Part shown: positions 12,405 through 18,728 of the stretch, in pieces | Position numbering within the stretch: the first letter of the stretch is position 1 | How the letters are laid out: each line of letters opens with the position of its first letter | DNA from: a virus | Reading direction: 5' to 3' (one strand) | IMG/VR virus record: IMGVR_UViG_3300043775_000486 | Coordinates: 1 to 31,625 of that record | Length of the DNA stretch: 31,625 bases | Notes under the pieces: generated by a model | Databases searched by the model: none | What the model was told of the DNA's origin: nothing | What the model saw: the letters and a program-made list of their open reading frames with translations, nothing else | Position numbers and translations under genes: made by a program

Positions 12405-12507
12405 TCATGTGGTGGAATGTAGACACACATCGGAACTGCTTGTAAAAGTGATGGCACAATGAGATACCCTATATTTGTGCGTGCAGGTTTGAATCCTGTC
12501 ATGACTA
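12403..12507 (+). tRNA. tRNA-Leu-like element with aberrant anticodon arm
   Basis: Class II tRNA architecture, 105 nt. The acceptor AGTCATG/CATGACT is a perfect 7 bp with discriminator A12507. TG follows, then D-stem GTG/CAC (12412-12414, 12424-12426) around the Leu-like D-loop GAATGTAGA. A long variable arm has a 6-bp stem (12454-12459 with 12475-12480), then GT and the T-stem GCAGG/CCTGT with loop TTTGAAT. The anticodon arm is 26 nt instead of 17: CATCG/TGATG with a 16-nt loop. It can also fold with ACT/AGT and loop GCTTGTAAA, placing TGT at the anticodon. The D-loop lacks one G and C56 is T; CCA is not encoded. It may be a decayed tRNA-Leu or a tRNA mimic. Confidence 0.55.
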
Positions 12508-12509
12508 CT

Positions 12510-12565
12510 AGGCTAAGTGACCCCACCTGCCTGCAATTGGGGTGTGAGTTGTTAGCAGGTAGCCT
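12510..12565 (+). ncRNA. H-type pseudoknot closed by an outer stem
   Basis: Outer stem AGGCTA (12510-12515) pairs with TAGCCT (12560-12565). Inside, stem 1 is ACCCCA (12520-12525) with TGGGGT (12538-12543). Stem 2 is CCTGC (12530-12534) with GCAGG (12555-12559), crossing stem 1, with loops of 4, 3 and 11 nt. The 3' side runs into TTTCTT. It begins three bases after the tRNA-like element, so the two may be one RNA. No reading frame fills 12405-12605. Folding is by eye. Confidence 0.5.
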
Positions 12566-12605
12566 TTCTTATTACGGCATAAATGCCACAAATAGAAAAT
12601 AGAAA

Positions 12606-12857
12606 ATGCCTAGAATGCTACCCAAATCACCACTAGATTATTCGCTTGAAATCCGCTACAGGCTTTCAAGCGGTGAATGGTCTGCATGGATGAATAAGGG
12701 AAAAGGTAGCTTTCAAAGTATTGAGATAGTGCAGAGGCAGATCAAAGTCCTAGCAGCCTTATATAATGGCAGAGAGAAGGAAGTACGCTTTGAGTGGAAC
12801 GGATGGCTGTGTGATTTTGCAGGTCTTCCCACAGGCGAAGTAATAAGCCTAAAATGA
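12606..12857 (+). CDS. Hypothetical 83-aa protein
   Basis: The first gene after the RNA region. The protein is beta-rich with YSLEIRYRLSSGEWSAWMNKG and VRFEWNGWLCDFAG, Trp-rich, with a central helix (EIVQRQIKVLAALYNG). The layout resembles small single-domain proteins of Bacteroidota phages that precede the sigma-like factor. No function can be assigned. It overlaps the next start by ATGA. Confidence 0.6.
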   Translation: MPRMLPKSPLDYSLEIRYRLSSGEWSAWMNKGKGSFQSIEIVQRQIKVLAALYNGREKEVRFEWNGWLCDFAGLPTGEVISLK

Positions 12858-13339
12858 AAGCAATCGGCTGGCTATATGACAATGAATTCAAATATGTATT
12901 TCAGAATATAGGAAAAGATCTTTGGGAAGATCTCAGGCAGGAGGTAGCGGTGATTGTCCTGGAGTATGATGCCGAAAAACTCAGGGAATTAGAAGCCAAG
13001 GGAAAGCAGGTTTTCAAGTTTTGGATAGTGCGGATCTGCTGCAATCAGACCAATAGCAAATATGGGAAGTTCGGAAGGATGTATGCAGCCCTAGTACCTG
13101 TGGAGGATATAGTCAAGTTCATCAAGGAAGAAGAAGAAATAGATAATAGTCAAGCGGTGGCAGACTCAATATCTAAGATCATTGAAACCCTGTATTGGTA
13201 TGATCAGGAGATTCTCAAGATGTATGTGGAACTAGGATCTGTGAGGAAGGTATCAAAGCAGACAGGCATTCCGCATACTTCAATTTTTATCACAATTAAA
13301 AACATTAGAAAATGTATCAAATCACAGCTAGTATACTAG
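12854..13339 (+). CDS. Sigma-70-like factor
   Basis: A 161-residue protein. The N-terminal part (about 10-75) resembles sigma region 2: LWEDLRQEVAVIVLEYD, KQVFKFWIVRICCNQTNS. The C-terminal part (about 112-158) is a region-4-type HTH: YDQEILKMYVELGSVRKVSKQTGIPHTSIFITIKNIRKCI. Region 3 is absent, as in ECF factors. It probably directs polymerase to late (terminase and structural) promoters, which would explain why the known consensus is hard to find there; that is inference. Its end overlaps the next gene by 28 nt. Confidence 0.75.
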   Translation: MKAIGWLYDNEFKYVFQNIGKDLWEDLRQEVAVIVLEYDAEKLRELEAKGKQVFKFWIVRICCNQTNSKYGKFGRMYAALVPVEDIVKFIKEEEEIDNSQAVADSISKIIETLYWYDQEILKMYVELGSVRKVSKQTGIPHTSIFITIKNIRKCIKSQLVY

Positions 13340-13578
13340 GGTCAATCGGGATCACCTTGACCTACTTCTACATTCTAAATATTCCTGAATTTTTTAAGGA
13401 ATTAACGGGCAGGAAATTTGTCAAGCCTTTTAGCTGTTCCTTCTGTATGTCCTTTTGGATCAGCCTGTTTTTTCTAATCTTAAAAACGGATTTACTAGAA
13501 GCAATATTTATAAGTAGCGCAGTACCCTTCATCTACCTGTATGTGGAGGATCATTTCACCAATAAGTTTGAACTATGA
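13312..13578 (+). CDS. Small membrane protein with CxxC-type motif
   Basis: An 88-residue protein with a hydrophobic N-terminal helix (about 4-24), a loop with KPFSCSFCMSFWISLFF leading into a second helix, and a third hydrophobic stretch (LEAIFISSAVPFIYLYV). The FSC.FC..FW signature resembles DUF1360-type phage membrane proteins, whose function is unknown. It overlaps the sigma-like gene by 28 nt and the next gene by ATGA. Confidence 0.65.
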   Translation: MYQITASILGSIGITLTYFYILNIPEFFKELTGRKFVKPFSCSFCMSFWISLFFLILKTDLLEAIFISSAVPFIYLYVEDHFTNKFEL

Positions 13579-13796
13579 CAGCAAGAGCAAAGGCAGATCA
13601 ATTGCTTATCAAATTTAATTTGAGCGAATGCACACATGGGTACAATGATGTGAGGGATCTACACGCTGCGAATAGATGTGCAATAATAGCTGTAGATGAA
13701 ATTTTGAAAGTGCTAGATGATGCCGATGACCTGATATACTATAGAAGTAAATTTAATTTTTGGACAGAAGTAAAAAACGAACTAGAAAAAATATGA
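13575..13796 (+). CDS. Small conserved phage protein
   Basis: A 73-residue helical protein with RAKADQLLIKF, then AANRCAIIAVDEILKVL, and WTEVKNELEKI at the end. The pattern A..CA.IAVDEI...L...........W..VK.E...I recurs in very many small proteins of Bacteroidota phages, with no known function. ATGA overlaps on both sides. Confidence 0.7.
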   Translation: MTARAKADQLLIKFNLSECTHGYNDVRDLHAANRCAIIAVDEILKVLDDADDLIYYRSKFNFWTEVKNELEKI

Positions 13797-14128
13797 AACC
13801 TGAAGATTTAGAACTATTCAAGAAGCACTTTGAACTCTATGAGTGCTACAAAAAACACGCTTTCATTCGCAACTATTCCAAGAGTGTGTATGCTGATCTC
13901 ATTCACCTATATACTACCTATGTGAATCCGAAGCATAACTTCTCCCATTGGTGCAGTAGCTGTAGGGCTGAACTAGTAAACTACCTATTTGGGTGGTACA
14001 CGAATGAGGCTAACACTACCTGGTACAAAGAAGAGAAGGTAGAAGCAGTAGCAGAAATGCCATTCACCACAGAAGAAAAAGTGATTGAAAACAAGCCTAT
14101 CAAGAGAAGAAGAAAACCAACCAAATAA
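13793..14128 (+). CDS. Hypothetical protein with CxxC and basic tail
   Basis: The start is taken at ATG 13793, overlapping the preceding TGA; an upstream TTG is less likely. The 111 residues are helical with aromatic and His-rich stretches (HFELYECYKKHAFIRNYSKS). Next come HNFSHWCSSCRAELVNYLFGWY, containing one CxxC, then an acidic linker and the tail KPIKRRRKPTK. One CxxC plus nearby His might bind metal; the tail might bind nucleic acid. No family recognised. Confidence 0.6.
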   Translation: MKPEDLELFKKHFELYECYKKHAFIRNYSKSVYADLIHLYTTYVNPKHNFSHWCSSCRAELVNYLFGWYTNEANTTWYKEEKVEAVAEMPFTTEEKVIENKPIKRRRKPTK

Positions 14129-14132
14129 ACAC

Positions 14133-14420
14133 ATGGACAACAAACCAAAAACTAGACTAGGTAACGGGAAGAAAAGAAGTGATTCATGGATCACGGCTGC
14201 TGTCTGCCTATCAGATGCTGAGGCACATTCATACACCTACAATGGTAAGAAGTATGTGAACCTGAATATCAATATCTATGATAAGCCGAATGAGTACGGG
14301 AAGGATGTGGCTATATACCTAAACGATTACAAAAAGGAAGAAAATAATAACCCACAGGTTAACAAGATGCCTACTGCTCCTGCACCTGTAGAGGAAGAAG
14401 AATACAATCTACCATTCTAA
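14133..14420 (+). CDS. Single-stranded-DNA-binding-like protein
   Basis: A 95-residue protein from the ATG at 14133, after the leader AACCAAATAAACAC. It has TRLGNGKKRSDSWITAAVCL and a beta-rich body (YTYNGKKYVNLNINIYDKP, YGKDVAIYLNDY). A Pro/Asn linker leads to an acidic end EEEEYNLPF. The short OB-like strand body and the acidic tip ending Leu-Pro-Phe mimic bacterial SSB tails that recruit partners. It likely coats ssDNA during replication or annealing by ERF. The fold is inferred; sequence similarity to canonical SSB is low. Confidence 0.65.
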   Translation: MDNKPKTRLGNGKKRSDSWITAAVCLSDAEAHSYTYNGKKYVNLNINIYDKPNEYGKDVAIYLNDYKKEENNNPQVNKMPTAPAPVEEEEYNLPF

Positions 14421-14431
14421 AAAAACAAACC

Positions 14432-14626
14432 ATGTCAAACTTTCAATTGAATTTCAATAGTGCAAAAAAAGTCATAAGTGTAACCCTTGACAATGAAGAA
14501 GGAATCTTTGATCTAGCTTACTTGTTTAAGAAGTTGCTAGATGATGCAGGAATCACTAACAAGCTAGAAGAAAAGGAGATCACACCTGTAGAACCTTTGC
14601 AAGTAGCCAACGAAAAACTAGACTAA
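14432..14626 (+). CDS. Hypothetical 64-aa protein
   Basis: A short protein with an N-terminal strand region (FQLNFNSAKKVISVTLDN), one helix (IFDLAYLFKKLLDDAGI) and an acidic disordered end (EEKEITPVEPLQVANEKLD). It lies 11 nt after the SSB-like gene and before terminase, with an A-rich leader. No family recognised. Confidence 0.6.
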   Translation: MSNFQLNFNSAKKVISVTLDNEEGIFDLAYLFKKLLDDAGITNKLEEKEITPVEPLQVANEKLD

Positions 14627-14647
14627 GAATCTACAAAAATCAACACT

Positions 14648-14983
14648 ATGAAAAAGCCTGAAAGATCCGTGATAGAACAAGCCATTGTGAAGGCATTTGG
14701 AAACCTATCAGCAGCCTCAAAGTCATTAGGGGTAGATAGGGTAAGCCTATATAAATGGATTGAACAGGATGGGCTAGAACAGGCTGTAATAGAAGGCAGG
14801 AATTCTAGGCTTGATTTCGTAGAAGGGAAGCTAGATCAAAAGATAGATAGCGGTGATACTACTGCTATCATCTTCTTCCTTAAAACACAGGGGAAGTCTA
14901 GGGGATATGTCGAAAGGCAGGAGATCACAGGTGCTGATGGCAAAAAGATATTCGAAGTGAATATTGTGGATGACAGCAACTAG
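14648..14983 (+). CDS. terS: Terminase small subunit
   Basis: A 111-residue protein with an N-terminal HTH: VIEQAIVKAFGNLSAASKSLGVDRVSLYKWIEQ. A helical oligomerisation part follows (EGRNSRLDFVEGKLDQKIDSGDTTAIIFFLKTQGK), then an acidic end. The GDTTAIIFFLKTQGKSRGY segment is typical of small terminases. It recognises the packaging site and stimulates the large subunit. It overlaps the large-subunit start by 14 nt. The cos or pac site is not identified. Confidence 0.85.
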   Translation: MKKPERSVIEQAIVKAFGNLSAASKSLGVDRVSLYKWIEQDGLEQAVIEGRNSRLDFVEGKLDQKIDSGDTTAIIFFLKTQGKSRGYVERQEITGADGKKIFEVNIVDDSN

Positions 14984-16130
14984 CATAAAAACAAATAAAG
15001 TATTTCGCCATCTTGAGAATAGCAAATCAAAGATAGTAATTGAGCAAGGTGGCACTAGATCAGGGAAGACCTACAATATCCTGCTTTGGATCATTTTTTC
15101 ATACTGCGAAAAGAACACGAATAAGGTAATCACCATCTGTAGGAAGACCTACCCTGCTTTGAGGGGTACTGTCATGCGTGACTTCCTAACCATCCTCAAG
15201 GATCATGAGATCTACTCAGAAGATGATCACTCGAAGACAGCATCAGAATACAGGCTTAATGGCAACACCATAGAATTCATATCCCTTGATATGCCTCAGA
15301 AGATCAGGGGTAGAAAGAGGGATCTACTTTTTTGCAATGAGGCTAATGAATTGACCTTTGAAGATTGGCAGCAGCTACTATTCAGAACGAATGAGAAGGT
15401 GATCATTGACTTCAACCCTTCAGAAGAATTTCATTGGATCTATGATCAGGTGCTACCTAGAAAGGATGTCGAATTCTATCAGACTACCTACAAGGATAAC
15501 CCTTTCCTGGGGGCAGAGATCAAGGCAGAGATTGAAAGGCTCAAGGATATAGATGAAAACTATTGGAGGGTATACGGCTTAGGAGAAAGGGGGCAGAGCA
15601 GATCCCTAGTATATACCTTCAGTACTACCAAAGAAATACCAAAGGAAGCCAAGCTAGTAAGCTATGGTTTAGACTTCGGATATAGTTCAGATCCTACTAG
15701 CCTAGTGAGAACCTACATCTTAGATGATTCCATGTATGTGGATGAATTGCTGTACAGGACAGGCATGACAAATCAGGACATAGCAAATGAGATGAAGGTA
15801 CTAGGTCTTGATAGGAGCAATGAAGTATTCGCAGATTCAGCCGAACCTAAAAGTATAGAGGAGATCTACAGGATGGGGTGGAATGTGAAGCCTACCATCA
15901 AAGGATCTATCAACATAGGGATAGACATCATTAGGAGATACAAGCTATATGCAACGGAAAGAAGCTATAATCTGATCAAGGAACTCAGGAACTACAAGTA
16001 TATTGAAGATAAGAATGGGCAGATGACCAATAAGCCTGTAGATAATTTCAATCACGCACTCGATGCCTTGAGGTATTCGGTGGTGAACAAGATAACATCA
16101 AGCCATCTAGGGAAGTACTCCTTCAGGTAG
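14970..16130 (+). CDS. terL: Terminase large subunit
   Basis: A 386-residue protein from ATG 14970; an in-frame TTG at 14964 adds two residues and is less likely. The ATPase domain has Walker A GGTRSGKT at 27-34 and a Walker-B-like LLFCNEAN (119-126) with catalytic Glu124. The nuclease domain has GLDFGYSSDP (Asp235), FADSAEP (Asp289) and HALDALRY (Asp365). It translocates DNA into the prohead and cuts it. The length is on the short side for the family. The gene is dense in GATC (about 16 in 15001-16000, counted by eye). A hairpin follows its stop. Confidence 0.95.
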   Translation: MTATSIKTNKVFRHLENSKSKIVIEQGGTRSGKTYNILLWIIFSYCEKNTNKVITICRKTYPALRGTVMRDFLTILKDHEIYSEDDHSKTASEYRLNGNTIEFISLDMPQKIRGRKRDLLFCNEANELTFEDWQQLLFRTNEKVIIDFNPSEEFHWIYDQVLPRKDVEFYQTTYKDNPFLGAEIKAEIERLKDIDENYWRVYGLGERGQSRSLVYTFSTTKEIPKEAKLVSYGLDFGYSSDPTSLVRTYILDDSMYVDELLYRTGMTNQDIANEMKVLGLDRSNEVFADSAEPKSIEEIYRMGWNVKPTIKGSINIGIDIIRRYKLYATERSYNLIKELRNYKYIEDKNGQMTNKPVDNFNHALDALRYSVVNKITSSHLGKYSFR

Positions 16131-16132
16131 TG

Positions 16133-16147
16133 GTCGCAGATTGCGAC
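16133..16147 (+). terminator. Short hairpin after terminase
   Basis: GTCGCA and TGCGAC form a perfect 6-bp stem with a 3-nt loop three bases after the terminase stop. TGCAAATTAAAA follows rather than a T-run. It may weakly terminate or mark the 3' end of the terminase message. The next 43 nt hold no gene and only a poor -7-like TATATTTC. Confidence 0.35.
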
Positions 16148-16190
16148 TGCAAATTAAAATACATCAAACCTTAAAAATATATTTCTAGCT

Positions 16191-16817
16191 ATGTGGGATA
16201 AACTTACAGTTGGGCAATTCATCAGCCTGTACGATATTGAGGCAAATTCAAATCTGAACATTATCGAGAAGCAGCAGAAGATGCTTGCAATCGTGGAGGG
16301 TAAGGATGAAGAATACTATGATGATTTTAAGTACAGAGATCTCATGCATGAGTACGCTGAGAAGCTATCCTTCTTTGACAACATCCCTGATACCAAGCCT
16401 GTAGACTATTTGCAGGTAGGTGATAACAGATACAAATTCTGCTTTGAACTACACGAGATCACGGCAGGGCAGTACATTGACATCCTGGCTTTTAGTGGGG
16501 AGATCATGCAGATCAATAAGATTGCTGCTTGTTTCTTCCTTCCTATGCAGGGTGATAAGTATCAAGGCTATGGGGTAGTGCCTCATGACATGGTTGCGGA
16601 TGATTTGCTAGGGGCGAAATTTATAGAAGTGTATAGCTGTATGCTTTTTTTTTGTCAACTATTCAGCGAATTAATCGCAACTACCATAACCTTCTCAATG
16701 GAGAACAAAAAGATGGCACAGAACCTAGTGGATTTATGGGAAGGTGGGGGTGGGTATTTAGCACTAAGCAGGTCGCAGACTTCCAAAATATCACAGTCAA
16801 TGCAGCCTATGAATTGA
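16191..16817 (+). CDS. Tail assembly chaperone, zero-frame product
   Basis: 208 residues. The N-terminal part (MWDKLTVGQFISLYDIEANS, then KLSFFDNIPDTKP, YKFCFELHEITAGQYIDILAF) resembles tail assembly chaperones of Bacteroidota phages. At 16645-16653 there is a run of nine T. Beyond it the zero frame continues for 55 codons as poor-looking sequence, while the -1 frame carries a conserved-looking domain. The functional long product is probably made by -1 slippage on T TTT TTT (154 + 88 = 242 residues, ending 16918), as with lambda G/GT. A homopolymer sequencing error is the alternative. Confidence 0.75.
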   Translation: MWDKLTVGQFISLYDIEANSNLNIIEKQQKMLAIVEGKDEEYYDDFKYRDLMHEYAEKLSFFDNIPDTKPVDYLQVGDNRYKFCFELHEITAGQYIDILAFSGEIMQINKIAACFFLPMQGDKYQGYGVVPHDMVADDLLGAKFIEVYSCMLFFCQLFSELIATTITFSMENKKMAQNLVDLWEGGGGYLALSRSQTSKISQSMQPMN

Positions 16818-16918
16818 GAGTGATAGAGTACCTGAATACCCTAGCATATTTAAAGGATTATAACAAAGACAAAGAGGCGCAGTATAAAAAATGGCAGTTG
16901 CAACAAAAGATGAAGTAG
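16652..16918 (+). CDS. -1 frame extension of the tail assembly chaperone
   Basis: About 88 codons open in the -1 frame from the T9 run: STIQRINRNYHNLLNGEQ, then GRWGWVFSTKQVADFQNITVN and RVIEYLNTLAYLKDYNKD. The last block (LNTLAYLKD) and the GW.F...V.DF segment look like the C-terminal domain of related chaperones encoded in one frame. It has no ATG of its own near its start, which favours translation by frameshift. It overlaps the next gene by 28 nt. Confidence 0.65.
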   Translation: MSTIQRINRNYHNLLNGEQKDGTEPSGFMGRWGWVFSTKQVADFQNITVNAAYELRVIEYLNTLAYLKDYNKDKEAQYKKWQLQQKMK

Positions 16919-17544
16919 CCAATATCACAATTGGAGGAAGAAAGCTAAAGGGTAGTGAATATGTCTTAAAGGCTGAAGATATCCTGCTCCAAAATGTGCA
17001 AAGTGCTTTGCTTCGGCTAGGTTATAATCTAGCTGATAAACTTGAGGCAAATGCTCCAATGGATACAGGAAGGATGAAGGGTTCTTTTGGACAGCCTAAC
17101 ATCATTGAAACTAAGTACGGCTATAGAGTAGAGATTCCAACAGGTGCAGAATACTATGACTATATTGATAAAGGGGTAAGGGGTGTTCAGCATGACATCA
17201 AAAACAAGAAAGTCTACCCAAATGCAAAGGGAGAGTTCTACCAATTTGAAACCTACTTCATGCCCTTGAAAGCCTTGCAACAATTAGAGGGATGGATGAA
17301 GCGAAAGAATATAGAAATAGAAGCTAGGAATCTAAGGATCAAAACAGGTGATGAAACTTTAAAGGGTAGAAGAATCCTTCCTCAGATTTCAAGTAGTGCT
17401 AAAAGGATGGCATACTATATCAAGAAGTATGGTATAGCAGGGACTAACTTCATCCAAAGATCAGTAAATGAGGCAACCCCTCAATTCAATGTAGACATTC
17501 AAACCATAGGAGCAGACTCACTCATTTTAAGAATAAGCAAATGA
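16891..17544 (+). CDS. HK97 gp10-like neck/tail-terminator protein
   Basis: A 217-residue protein with the family signature LADKLEANAPMDTGRMKGSF near residue 55. A strand region with YRVEIPTGAEYYDYIDKGVRG follows (the 'mature' edge strand and hairpin), then a longer C-terminal extension of about 100 residues. gp10-type proteins sit at the head-tail joint or tail end. The extension (LEGWMKRKNIEIEARNLRI and FIQRSVNEATPQF) is common in Bacteroidota phages. It overlaps the next start by ATGA. Confidence 0.7.
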   Translation: MAVATKDEVANITIGGRKLKGSEYVLKAEDILLQNVQSALLRLGYNLADKLEANAPMDTGRMKGSFGQPNIIETKYGYRVEIPTGAEYYDYIDKGVRGVQHDIKNKKVYPNAKGEFYQFETYFMPLKALQQLEGWMKRKNIEIEARNLRIKTGDETLKGRRILPQISSSAKRMAYYIKKYGIAGTNFIQRSVNEATPQFNVDIQTIGADSLILRISK

Positions 17545-18728
17545 TCACACTAGTAGAACCAAGCATTGATATTCTTCCTGCATTCAACAGGATAAACTAT
17601 ACCATAAGCAGCACGAACTCTGAGGAGATCGGTTTTAAGTATGTGGTAAAAGTCTACAATTCAGATGATGAATTAGTCACTACTGCATACTATGACAGCC
17701 CTGCTGATCCTGGGGATGCGGTGGAATTCGATGTATCAAAATATGTATCCGTAGATTTCACCTATTCCAAAGGGTTCTATGAGACTGCTACTTCTTCAAG
17801 TTCAAAGAATGTGATCAAGGGATACTACCTGAAGTGCTATGAGTACTATGAGGTAGGTGGGGAATTTATCATAGTCACAGCTAGTGAGGTAGTGAGTGAG
17901 ACTAAGTATGCTTTTGCAGGTGCTTTGCCTTTGCTAGAATTGAAAGAATGGTACTCTGATCAGGCGCAGTATTGGGGATCTAGCAATACTATATACAAGC
18001 CCTTGACTGCATGGGATACTATCAAAGTAAGGGAAACAGATGCGCAGGTATTTGGCTTCATTAACACGGGGCTTTTGACCAATGTAGAACTATTTGTGAC
18101 CTATTCAAACGCTACCACTCAGACCTACTATATCACCCCTTCGGCAGTTACTAGTCCCCATGTAACCTATGTACAGATAACCCCAATGACCTACACATCA
18201 GGGCTACCTGTAGTATCTATTCAACTATTTGTGAATTGGAATAACGGATCTGCAAGGAGGTACAAATTCGCTACCCTATACACCCAATCCTGTGGCAGGT
18301 ATGATCCTATGCGGATAGCCTACCTAAACAAGTATGGAACTTTTGATTTCTTCAATTTTGACCTAGTAAATAAGACTAGTTTTCAGATTGAAAAGAAGGG
18401 CTATGAGAGAAACTACAGCGGTGATATCTATGAGGCTAATGGGGTAGTGGTGAAGAACATCAATCCGATCTACTACACCAAAGAGACACAGAATTGGAAG
18501 ATCATTTCAGACTATTTGAATGACGCACAGGCGGAACTTCTACGGGAACTATATTCTAGTCCTTTGGTCTATTTGAACCTTGTGAATGACAACTATATAA
18601 GCCCTTCTTGGATTCCTGTCAAGCCTTCAGCTAGTAGCTATGAGGTAAAGAAGACGGCATCAGATAAGGTCTTCAATATTGAACTAGATGTGGAATTCCA
18701 AATCATAAACAATCGGCAGGTAATATGA
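17541..18728 (+). CDS. Tail structural protein, beta-rich
   Basis: A 395-residue, strand-rich protein with many Thr, Tyr and Ser and no membrane segment. The C-terminal third has MRIAYLNKYGTFDFFNFDL, then ERNYSGDIYEANG and a conserved-looking end. A pair of proteins like this and the next one lies upstream of the fibre in many Bacteroidota siphophages and is taken as distal tail or baseplate. No enzymatic motif. The role is inferred from order and family pattern. It overlaps the next gene by ATGA. Confidence 0.6.
   Translation: MITLVEPSIDILPAFNRINYTISSTNSEEIGFKYVVKVYNSDDELVTTAYYDSPADPGDAVEFDVSKYVSVDFTYSKGFYETATSSSSKNVIKGYYLKCYEYYEVGGEFIIVTASEVVSETKYAFAGALPLLELKEWYSDQAQYWGSSNTIYKPLTAWDTIKVRETDAQVFGFINTGLLTNVELFVTYSNATTQTYYITPSAVTSPHVTYVQITPMTYTSGLPVVSIQLFVNWNNGSARRYKFATLYTQSCGRYDPMRIAYLNKYGTFDFFNFDLVNKTSFQIEKKGYERNYSGDIYEANGVVVKNINPIYYTKETQNWKIISDYLNDAQAELLRELYSSPLVYLNLVNDNYISPSWIPVKPSASSYEVKKTASDKVFNIELDVEFQIINNRQVI

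Noticed and set aside
12576-12587. GGCATAAATGCC palindrome before 12606 as an operator
   Set aside because: Only 5-bp arms with a two-base centre; too short to support in isolation.
16165-16190. TATATTTC as a promoter for the structural operon
   Set aside because: It ends only about ten bases before the ATG and has no TTG at the proper spacing; late transcription may use the sigma-like factor with another motif.
16191-16817. Whole zero-frame reading of the tail chaperone as the only product
   Set aside because: The last 55 codons look unlike coding sequence, while the -1 frame holds a conserved-looking domain, so the short form alone is unlikely.
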